Assembly (NCBI GenBank): GCA_903813345.2
Contig: CAIIXF020000011.1
Span: forward strand, 25,038,166 to 25,102,165
DNA: 64,000 nucleotides
Direction: 5' to 3'
Source: Owenia fusiformis
Lineage: Eukaryota; Annelida; Polychaeta; Sabellida; Oweniidae
Shown: one piece after another, positions 11,101 through 23,100 of the stretch
How positions within the stretch are numbered: position 1 is the first letter of the stretch
Layout of the letters: each line of letters starts with the position of its first letter
The notes under the pieces: generated by a model
What the model was told of the DNA's origin: nothing
Seen by the model: the letters and a program-made list of their open reading frames with translations, nothing else
Database searches by the model: none
Translations under genes and position numbers: made by a program

Positions 11101-14100
11101 TGGATACTGATGTTATTCTTTAATATGGTGAGTCTGTACATGATTGGTTAAGGGGTTGCCATAGTAACAGAGCATAATAAACGCAAATAGTGAAGTGCAT
11201 ATGTTCTGAAAATACTTATTTTATAACATGGAATATGATTCAACCCACAGCGTATATGGTGCGCTTCAATACCAGAACATATCATCCAATAGCCTAATAT
11301 GGTAGAACCTGAGACCATAGAATAGTTCAGAAGAGCCCAAGTTGGTCCAGCCTCCAGAGTATATAGATGGTACAGCCTCCAGAGTATAAGATTAGTGCAG
11401 TCTCAATAATCTAATATGATACAGTCTCTAGAGTGTAATATGTATTCAGCATCCAGAGTTCAAGATGATACAACATTCAGAATCTAAGATTGCTATAGCA
11501 GTCAGAGCCTAGAATGGGTACAGCCTCCATAAGTCTAAGATGGTACAGCCTCCAGATCCTTAGATGGTACGGCCCCAAGATATAACATGGGATCAGTCTC
11601 CAGAGTATAAGATGGCACAGCTTTCAGAGGCTATGATTGCTATAGCATTCAGAACCTAGGATGGGTACAGCCTCCATGAGTCTAAGATGGTACAGCCTCC
11701 ATGAGTCTAAGATGGCACAGCTTCTAGACCCTTAGAAGTGGTACGCCCTCCAGATGTGACATGGAATCAGTCTCCAGAGTCTAAAATGATACAGCCTTCA
11801 GAGGCTATGATTGCTATAGTATCCAGAGGCTAAGTTAGGCACGGTCTTCACGAGTCTAAGATGGTACAGCTTCCAGATATAGCATAGGGATCAGTCTCCA
11901 GAGTCCAAGATAGTAGATCCTTCAGATCATTTGATTGCTATAGCATTCAGAGCCTGGTATAAGTACAGCTTCCACGAGTCTAAACCGTACAGCCTCCGAT
12001 CCTTAGATGGTACAGCCTCTCGATATAACATGGGATCAGTTTCCAGAGTCTAAGATAGTACAGTCTTCAGAGCCTAAGATGGTTCTGAAAATGGTATAGT
12101 CTACGTCTAATATTAACAATTAGAGTCTAATATGGCCTCAAGAGTTTAATGGGTACATCTACTTCTATGATGGCTACAACCTTCGATTCCAAGAATCTAA
12201 GATGGCCCAGTCTCCATAATCTAAAATTAATACTCCCTACGGAGTCTAATATGATACAACCCCCAGATGAATTCAGCCTCCAGAGAATAATATAGCTTCA
12301 GAGTATAGTTTGGATTCAGCCTGTAGAGTACAAAGATAGTACAGCCACAATAGTCTATGATTTCTATGAAAGTCAGGAGTCAAAGATAGGTACAGCCTCC
12401 AAGAGTCTAAGATAGTACAGCCTACAAGAGTCTGAGATGGTAGAGCCTCCAAGAGCCTAAGATGGTGCAGCCTCCATAGTCTTCAATGGATACAGCCTCC
12501 AAGAGTCTAGAGGGGTCATTCATCAAGCTATCGCAATCACTGCGACGTCGCAGACACCGATACAGCCTACATAGTCTAAGTTGATACATCTTCTAGAGTC
12601 TAAGATGTCAAGAATCACAATTTTGTCACATATAACATCAATCTGTAATTAATAAATGGATCTAAGATGATACAGCCTCTAGAGTCTTAGAGAGTTTAGC
12701 CTCTAGTGTTTAATGGGTTCATCCTCCAGAGTCTATGATGGGTACAGCATCCATAATCCAAGATTGATACAGCCTACATAGTCTAAGTTGATACATCTTC
12801 TAGTCTAAGATGTCAAGAATCACCATTTTGTCACATATAACATCAATCTGTGATTAATAAATGGATCTAAGATGGAATCGCCTCACTAGTCTATAGGGTT
12901 TAGCCTCTAGAGTGTTTAATGGGTACATCATCCAGAGTCTAAAATGGGTACAACATCCATAATCTAAGATTGATACAGCCTACAGAGTTTTAGTTGGTAC
13001 ATCTTCTAGAGTCTAAGTTGGTACATCTTCTAGAGTCTAATATGTCAAGAAACACCATTTGTCACATATAACACCAATCTGTGATTAGTAAATGGGTCAG
13101 GAAATGCTTAAACAGACAGGCGGACAGACGGACAAACAGAGCAGTATTTCAACAAACAGCATTATTAGTTGTGTTACCATAGCAAACACATATCAATTAT
13201 CCAAACTTGTATTTGTTGAAAAAGATCATACACTAAAACAGTTCTTAAGGATGAATGTAATAAACAATTTGTTAAGGAACAAGGAATACCTGAAATGACC
13301 TCTACCAACGATTTACATATATTATGTTGTGTTACTATGGCAACCAATTGACAAAAGATGATTAGACTCATCATACCAGAAAATAACATATGTATTAATT
13401 ACCCTTGTAAATTTGATTCTGTCAACATGAAATTATTTGTCATTGAAATAACAAAAAGTGCCACGCCCACTTTGTGGTAAATTGAACAGTAGTTATCAAA
13501 CATGCGCCAAATATGTCATCCTATTAATCTATTTGTCATGTTATCTTGTTGTAAACTCCTTCAATATGTATCAAGCTAAACTTTGTGTCCATTTTGAAAA
13601 ATTAAAAATGACAACCTACCATTTGTTTGTAGGGAAACAGTAGATTTATCCTAAATATTTACAATATTTTGCAATTAAATTGTGTTGCCATTGTAACCAG
13701 TTGACCAATCAAGATCAAACTTTGCATGCCAACTAACTATATATGGATGCATAATCCCTGAAATTTGAATGTGATTAGGGGCACCCAACAGAAAAAATAA
13801 ATGCTTATTATAGTACCGCTCATAAAATAAGACCAGGGGGTACAAATAGTGAATTTTACATGTTTTCCACAACTTAGATTTTTCTAGATTTTATTTTTGA
13901 TTTTTTTACTGGAGATTAAGAAACGAGGCCCAGGCTAGGTCTAATGTTGTTGGACTATACTCATATATGTGTAGTTGACACCCCATATCAATAGAACTGT
14001 GAAACTAGTACCTGTGATTCATTCTATAGCGACGCAGTATGCATTAATTTTCCCACAGGTTCAATCTATACAGGGTGCTCTAGCTTTTAGTGAAAGTCGA

Positions 14101-17100
14101 AATTGGTCACAATTTTGCATGATCATGAAACATTATTATCATTATGGATACTGTCATATTGATTATAAGCACTTTATTGTACAGTAATAAGTTAAAAGCC
14201 CGGTGTAAAATTTGAAAATATACTTTAATCATTCAAATATTAATTTTATCATGACTTGAAATCTATTTGAGACACTTCTTGAAAAGGTTGTTCATTTTAT
14301 GGTATTTGAATTTTCCGCCATTTTCCTAATTTTATAGATGAAATAGTTGAGGGTTAAACTTATTAATTTTTTATTGAAAAGTCGTCTTAACTGAGGAGAG
14401 AGGCAGTCACACAACTGGCCATAGAGAGTGACACAAATATACACTATTGCTCATAAATATGAAATATTAGATTTGACAGCTCAGAATTCAAATTTTTGAG
14501 TTAGAGATCATTTATTTGGAGTTGGTTCGGGTATTTATTTTCTATGCAAATTATAACCACATATTTCATCTACAAATTAAACTTTTTTAGAGAAAAAATA
14601 TTCACATTTAAGTTTAGAAAATTACTGTTATTCAAACAGGTGTATGCTAAGAATTTTTGCATTTTCAAAACACCCGGATCCAAATCGTCATGTAAAAGAG
14701 ATCAAACAAAATAAACATCTGGTTTTGAAGTTTGAAGTTTCCTCTATTCAATGATAGCACTTATATGCGTTATGTCCTCTTTGTGCTGCAATCAGAGCAT
14801 CAACCCTACAAGACCAACATTGAATGAAACATCTGACCTTTCTAAGTGAAATAAAGCCCCATTCCTCAATCTGGGTAGTGCGTAACGTGTCTAAATTTTG
14901 AGGTGGGGGTCCAAGTCACGAATCTCATTACAAGGTCGCCACACATTTGCTCTGCATTAGCCTGATTGGCTGACTTTTGTGCCCATGGTAGCTGGTCCAC
15001 ATTGCCACTATACCACTAGCATATGCAACAGCATGATCATTCTGCAGTTGAATGTTGCCCCAAAACACTCTGTTTACATGGGGTACTTGATAGTAGAGGT
15101 CCAAAGGTAAGTTTAGTCTGAAATTATGTTTGGGAATCTCCAAGGGGGTGCAACTTCTGTAGTACTGCTCTAAACAACTTGTGTAATACTGCTCCAAACA
15201 TAAATATGGTCGCCTACATGGACTGCCACATCAGTAAGTGTCCTTATTGTCTCTTTCCCCTGGTCTATGACAGAAACGAACACAATTATCAATTTTGTGG
15301 AGGACACATCTTATTTCTTCACATGCTGTCATATGACACCAAAGATTAGGTCCAACGTGTTGGTGCTTTCCTGCCTATATTGAAGGCACCCTTTGATATG
15401 ATCAGTCAGTTGTGGTCTCTTTAAAGGTCTTATGGCCTTGCATCAGTTATAAAGAAATCACTCGTTGTCTATAGATCTGGAACACAGTGTTTGAGGTGAG
15501 ACAGCCATTCATCTCGTAGACTACTGGTTGACGTAAAGCAATTTTGATGACATAAATGCAGCAGGTGATGGTCTTTTCTTACATTTTTCTCTCTATGGCT
15601 ACTATTGCTGTGACCTGGAGTCACATTCCAGTGCCTTTGGTACCACTTCAGAATTTTAGAGACTGTTCTTGACACACCCCTGGCAATGGCAGTTTGTTTC
15701 ATACCAGAGAGCGCCATCCCTATGACCTGTCATGCTCTTTTTCGCTTATTCTATGGGGCATGCCTTCTAAAACTCTTCCAACTCTAAATTATTTTTTATA
15801 AAATGTGCACAATGATTACAACTTACTATGATTTGGACATCTCTTTCAAGTTACCAAAATCGTGTGGTCATGAAGTCACCTGTCGAGTGAATACAAGTTT
15901 AATCAACCATAAATGTTTTAACTTTTCATGCAAATCAGTTTTATATTCAAAACTGATGAAGGAATGAGAACACATTATAAATTTTTATCAAAATGCTATC
16001 ATTTTGTAGATATTCCATCGAACGGTTCATATCTATGAAATATTCCATATTTATAAGCAACAGTATATATTAAACCCATATTCAATCCCTCCCAGAAAAT
16101 AACCTATATATAGAATGTTGTTTCTGTAGTTGTGTGGTTACATTTAGGTATGGAATTCTAGATTGTGCAACGCTGATTCGGACAATGATGGAAAAACAAA
16201 TGGTGTTGAACTCGGAGATCCAAACTGTGTATGGACCGAGGGAGCTGTTCCTGAAATTACAAGCGGACTGTCGCATCCAGGTACAAAAAGTAGAATCGTA
16301 AATTAAGAATAAATTCAATCACTTGATGCCATGGATATGTTTTAGTTCGGATAAATATATTGGACTTCATCGCTTTTTACATCGTAGAACATTTGAACTG
16401 TAATTGTGAACTCCCTCAATCGCAGATTGAGCAATTGTTATATTCTGTTATATAGGTGTTTGCGAGCCTTGGGACTCGGAGAGATGTTTGGCGCACAATC
16501 AGTGGGAATTCTGTGACAGGGAAGTCTTCTCTTGTCCAGCCATGGATGCAACAGGTATTTCATATTATTGTACATAAAATGCAGTCACTCGGCATTCGAT
16601 CACATGTAATCATAACAGAATAGAAATTTTAAGGTATTTAAATGCCAATACTGTGCCTTGGGCCATACATGTATATAATGACCGGAACTGCTTGTAACAA
16701 AAATGGAGGAAGCAGAAAATACAAAGTATAAAGGACCTTATACACCCTCCATTGGGATCTCCCCATGGAAAAAAAATAATTCATCTGATTTTTCAAAATG
16801 AGTATTCTGCTTCAATTATTACATTTATATGCACACAAGTATCTTGTTGACCTATATTCAGCACTGTATTGATGTATAGGCCACTTATTAGGGTCATAAT
16901 TCAATCATGAAGTGTAGAGGCATAGATTCCAAACCAGAAAGTATTTTTGTGTCTGTCAAAATCCATTTACATCCTACGCATCCCTGCATCTTATCCAAAT
17001 ATGTTACTACATAATGAAATATAATAGTATAATCTTTGGTTTTACAAACTTGTATGATATTTGATAATTGTAAATGTTGTTTTTGGAGCATTTTTCTATA

Positions 17101-20100
17101 GCAATTTTGAAGGTAAAAAATGATGAAAAAATGTACAATCTTTTAATTTTAAGTATGACCTGAATCGATTGCAAACTTCATATTTGCACATTTGATGAGA
17201 TAAACCATTTGTGTCGTATTGTGAAATTATTAAGTTTGCAATCGATTCGGGTCATAGTGTATTTTTGGTATTTCTGTGATAATCAATGGAAAACAATGGC
17301 CTCTATTGGGATCTGCTGATATCCTCATGTTAAGTCAATGGTGCACAGTCCCATGTAAGTCAATACAACCTTACTGAACGAAATTATCCCTATCTCAGCT
17401 TATGTGTGTCCGAGCACTCGAATATTTTCCAAAGTATTATATGACATTTTATTCTTCGTGTTACACCTACGAATGATTCATTTTGACCATATGGATATTT
17501 GCCAATAATTGCACCTTGTCCTTTAAGGTATAGACTGAAAGGCAAAGCGTCAAAGACAAATAAAATATATAATTTTTTAGATTTTGTTGTGACTTTTCAA
17601 ATAACGTTTTGATTAAATTAAATCAATGCATTTTTCTTGATTCTCAAGATGACGTTCGAAAGGTCAGTGTTCGTTTCCCGCCAACACGAGTGCCTCCTAC
17701 AGAGACGAATTATTATTGCATGGCGGTGGAGCTACCGGGGGATGGCGACTATCATCTTATTGCATCAAGTCCAAAAATCGACAATGCTTACGTTATGCAT
17801 CACATGCTCATGTATGGATGTAAAGACGGTACAAATATTTTACATAAAATTATTTCCTAACTGATATTTAATCTGTTTAACAGTATCTTCGTTATCATTT
17901 GAACATCAAACAAATATTTTTCAATTTAAGTTCATGTATACCGATCTTATAATTTACATTTCATATTTTCCAACTAATACACAGAGGATCTAAAGGGTGG
18001 TGAGTCTGACGTTCGGACTAAATTTGCAACTCCAACATTATGTGGAATGGACACGGGTTGTACCAATTTAATTACTGGCTGGGGTCCTGGCTTACCAGGA
18101 CAGTGTTTCTCGGAACGCGCAGCTTTCAGGATTGGAAAACACGGATACAAATATGCAGTCATGCAGGTATTAAACACATTGGGCAATGTCTTTTATACAT
18201 CCTTGTGCCCATAGTTGAAATATTTTTATGGTTTGTCTTGTCATGCGTTCGCCAAAAATTCCCATTTCTCGGACGATTCTATTCTTTACTCCTACTCGCA
18301 AATTACCCGAGGTATTACCTGGGTATTACTCTCGCGTTTATACAATGCATTCTCTTGTCTATCCCAAATCGCCTGGCTTCCCTGATTTGCGCCATTCTCA
18401 GAATATGATATTATTTTGTTCCATTTTCAAGATTGCGCATCTTGGTTGTTATGAAAAAGATGATCAATAAAAAGTCCCTTTGTAATTCGTTGACCCATAC
18501 CAAATATCTTTGGTTTCTTTACACAGGTGTTACAAATGCTAACAACCTAAGGTTTTGATAGCATATTACATTTATCTAAATATTTTCTTGCAGATGCATT
18601 GGAATAACCCCGAATTGCGTTCCCATTACACCGACAGTTCTGGTTTAACATTGTTCTACACACCAAACTTGAGGCCCAATGACGCTGGATCCTTTGTAGT
18701 CGGTCAGCGTTACCTCGATATCAAACCAGGATTAGAAAGTCACACGGAAACTGCAATGGCTTCGTCCAGTTGTACTCGAAAAATGCTTCCCTACCCTATT
18801 CACATACTCAATAATGTTCTACACATGCACTATTTAGGTAGGTTCAATGGATTATGTCACATGGTTTATTCTGCTCGTTCCTGATCTACAGTATGTGTCG
18901 AAAATGTTTCTATTTGATGACGAGCAAGTCCTTGAAATAATTAAATCGCTAATTTTGATAAACTTTTGTTCTCTCGCTTTTTTCTTCATGAAACTTTCAC
19001 GACATAGGGGACATGTTAGTCCCTGATCTGGTCCCTTTGAAAACAAGTTTTGTTGTCCGATACTCTCCCAAAAAATGATTAAACCGTTTGATAGAACAGA
19101 CTTCCCTCATAAAGAAAACACCTCTTATATTGATAGAAACAGTGGCAAAAGGCACCTAAATGGGGTTAGACAAGGTGGCATTCTGAAGTCTCACGTTCTA
19201 GTCACCACGATTCCAGGAAAACCACCACATGGATTTAATTCAAATTTTCACACATGTTACATGGTAAGAAGTTCTAGAGCTGATTACCTTTCCTGCGGCC
19301 ATCTTGCATTCTGGCGGCCATCTTGGATTGTTTAGATAAATATTGTCATCGCGAATCCAGAAAAACCACGCAACAGATGTACTTCAAATGTTAACACATG
19401 CTATATGGTAAAAAGTTCTAGACCTCATTATTTTTTCGGTGGCCATCTTGCATTCTGGCGGCCATCTTGGAAGTTTTAAGATAAATCTTTTCATCATGAT
19501 TTCGGGAAAACCAAATGGATTTACTTCAAATTTTCACACATGCTACATGGTAAGAAGTTCTATAGCTGATTAACTTTTCAGCGGCCATCTTGCATTTTTG
19601 TGGCCATCTTGAAAGTTTTTTAATAAATCTTGTCATCGCGATCGATGAAAACCACTGAACAGATTTACTTCAAATTTTCACACATGTACATGGTAAGAAG
19701 TCCTAGAGCTCATTCTTTTTCCGGTGGCCATCTTGCATTCTGGCGGCAATCTTGGAAGTTTTAAGATAAATCTTGTCATCGAGATTTCAGGAAAATCAAA
19801 CAGATTTACTTCAAAATGTCACACATGTTACATGGTAAGAAGTTCTAGAGCTGATTAACTTTTCGGCAGCCATCTTGCATTCTGGTGGCCATCTAGGAAG
19901 GTTTTAGATAAATCTTGTCATCGCGATTCCAGGAAAACAATTTAACAGATTTATTTCAAAGAACGAATGGCTATAGACACCCCTTGGGTCACTTTACATT
20001 TTTTGAAAAATGCAATGTCGTTTATATCCTTGATATGTAGGACCAAATTGTAGATAAATATGTACATTTTCAAGAAATGGCAATAAAAAACATTCAAGAT

Positions 20101-23100
20101 TACTGATATAAGTATATTTTGGTTGATTTGGGAGGTTTGTATCACTTCCTGTGAAAATGTGAATTTTTTATCAGTCTCAGAAAATGTCTCCAGAATGTAT
20201 AAACCCAACTTGGCAGATTTCCCATTGTTTGATTGTGTCACTATATACACTCATTGGATCAATATTTTATACATATAAATAGTCATATTTCAATAGTCAT
20301 TGAGGAGGAATTAGTTATGTTTGCAATTGTGTTGACCTACTTATTTTTAGAGAGAGGAATGTCATGATAAACTCTTGCTTTGTTCATATAACGCCTGGTT
20401 CTTACCTAGAAAGTTATATGTAGTAAGGGAATGTTGTACTTCTAAGGTACTTCTTGAGATATGTACAAATCTAGGTAAGGACCAGGTGTTGTGCAAAAAT
20501 TGAACTTTTCTGCAATTTTCAACATGAAATAAAATGATGTCAGCCATTTTGAAAATCCTTACAATGATCGTGACAGTTGTGTTTTATATATTTGAGTATA
20601 TTTTCTTTATTCACAAGGTCTTTTCATGAACTAATATATATGTTTGCACTGGAGCATGACCTCTAGAGAAGCATATATCTTTACCATGGCTCTAAGCAAC
20701 ATAATAACATGGAATTCCTTTCAATACATCCATATGAGATGATTGTTGTACAATCATTTTATCTTCATGTAACAGGCGTCATTTTTTGTGTCTGAATATT
20801 TTTTTATAATATCACAGTTCACTGGCTGATCATACAACGTTATTGTGCAGAAGAAATATACTGTAAGTCACAATCAGTAGGCTGGAAAACGACGTTTGCT
20901 AATTAAATGCCCAAAGCAAACGGAACTGAATGATAGAACTGCAAGCTCCCAGTACTCCCTGTATGGAGACAGAGGGTTACATCTTAATCGTAGTAGACTC
21001 TCTTGAGATCAAGCCAACCAATCAAATCGATACACAAACGACCATCTTCAAGTAGATGGGAAATATAAAAAAGATACATATTGCCTAATTTGTGTAAAAG
21101 TCCAGTAATCGGTTTGTGTCCTCTAAATCTCATTATCACATGGGCGGAGTATAACCCAGATCCAGATGTATGTAATAGTATTGATGCAATCACTCGATGG
21201 TGTTGTACATGCCCAGTTGGGAGAATGGTTGTAGGCACAAGGGGTATAAAAGCAAAAAGAAATGCACAAAGTTTGACAGTTTAAAATCAAAAGATATGTA
21301 TGAAATGTTGTCATCTGAAGAATATGATGATAGCCCATAGAAACTCGTATTATAATGAACAAACACATGAATGTGCTCATCAACAGTTATGTAAAGTCCA
21401 GAGTAACCTTTTCGAAATTGTTATGTTTTATATGTTTTCAAATATTGTTCTTTGTGCTTCCTCGCTGTGATGTGAAATAATAAATTCAGTATTTTACTGC
21501 CACTTTAAAACAAACTGTATATGCGCAAATGATCTCAAGAAAGCAAAGCAATTCATTATTGATTGTTAATTACTTCATGTGTTTTTAAATGTTGCCCCTT
21601 GTTCTTTCTCATTGTGATGTCAATTAAAAATCTCAATATTCTTTTCTGGTATAGTTTCCCAAACTTTTTTTGTAGACAATTGATCTAAATGAAGTATAAA
21701 GAAGATCACTATTCAATATTTTGTTTGCATTTTTGAGTTGATATATTTTATATGTTTTCGAATGTTGCCCATTATGCTTTGTCACTATTATGTAAGATAG
21801 TACCAAGAGGATCAATTAAAAAGCATAAATGAAAATAGAAAAAGTAGAAAAAGTGACAATAATGATGTGAAAAAGGTGATAATCCCTTGAAAGGGTCATT
21901 TTATACACGTTAATAGAATGACCTATATTTTGAAATATAAAGGTCAAAATGATTTTTGAAACCTCGATATATTGATAGAAACAGGGGCGAAAGGCACTAA
22001 AGTGAGGTTACACAAGGTGGTATTCTAAAGACAACGTTCACCATGCTTCTGTAATAATTTGACATAAATGTATATTTCGTGTATGATATAATCTTCTATA
22101 TTAACAGAAACATGGGCAACAGCCGCTTCAATGGGGTAACACAAGGTGATATTCTAAAATATAACTTTTTACTCTGTTGCTGTGCTTTATACCACACAAA
22201 TGCATTTTGTGTTAGACATCAATCGATTTTAAGAATAAATATCTACCTTTCATCGATAGTAAAAAAAAGGTTATTGAAAACTTTAAACATTTCTTTGAAA
22301 TCCAACAATGCACAGCAATTTTATTATATAATCCAGCATAGTTTAATATTTAGAATAGATCTTTTCAACCAATCACATTGAGGCTTTCTGTATCGCGTTT
22401 TCATCTGCGCTATATTGCATATTCCGCATGTGAGTATGCCATATTCCATAGGAGAATATGACATATTGCGCAGTGAGATATTTGGTATACACTGAAATCA
22501 ATGTATCGCATATTGACTGCGGAATATGCCATACTCACCTGCGGAATATGCCATATACTGCAGGTGAGTATGGTATATTAACCCGTATCACTAATACCGC
22601 ACAACCATGAATATATGCCATATTCTGCGTAACACCATGCACATATAGTTATTTTGCAGTTTTTGGCAAGCATTTCTATATATACAGCATTAACATGTTG
22701 TTTGCATTTGGGTATCAATGTACTCTAATGAAACGTATCATTCCTTCTATTATTCATTATATTCTGGTTTTGAATGTCAAATACAGCTCCATATACCACT
22801 GGATTAGGATATCAAGCGCACTAGAAGTAATGATTGGCACATGTACGTTGTTATTGTAATCGTCTGAAAATAAAGATTAGATCAATTACATTCAGTGGTT
22901 CAAAAATATTCTATCACACTATTGTGCAAAACATGATTCTAGTATATAACTGACTATCTTAGAATTGGTTTTGGTATAAAACCAGCGAATCATTGTGTAT
23001 AATCAGCTTACTTTTTCGCCCCTTGTACTATTGCACAATTTACATGCCTTGCACCCTGTAGTGATTTTTGAAACGTTGTACCCTGTACTATGACATATCA

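Larger units (their letters stand above)
4611..16147 (+). other. Intron 1 of the monooxygenase gene (11.5 kb)
   Basis: Bounded by gtaatt at the 5' end and tttag at the 3' end. It contains the rest of the 5' segmental duplication, a LINE split by a foldback, a GGTACC-rich inverted repeat, a long-TIR element with a tandem array, and a Tc1-like relic. No coding exon of the host gene is missing, because exons 1 and 2 join directly in phase through the temptin domain. Confidence 0.8.

Noticed and set aside
15469-15717. Intact Tc1 transposase
   Set aside because: Only the helix-turn-helix is readable. The catalytic region is degraded and out of frame.
18594-18596. ATG at the start of exon 6 as a gene start
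   Set aside because: It falls right after a strong ttgcag acceptor, and the upstream exons join in phase with PHM/DBH homology, so it is internal.
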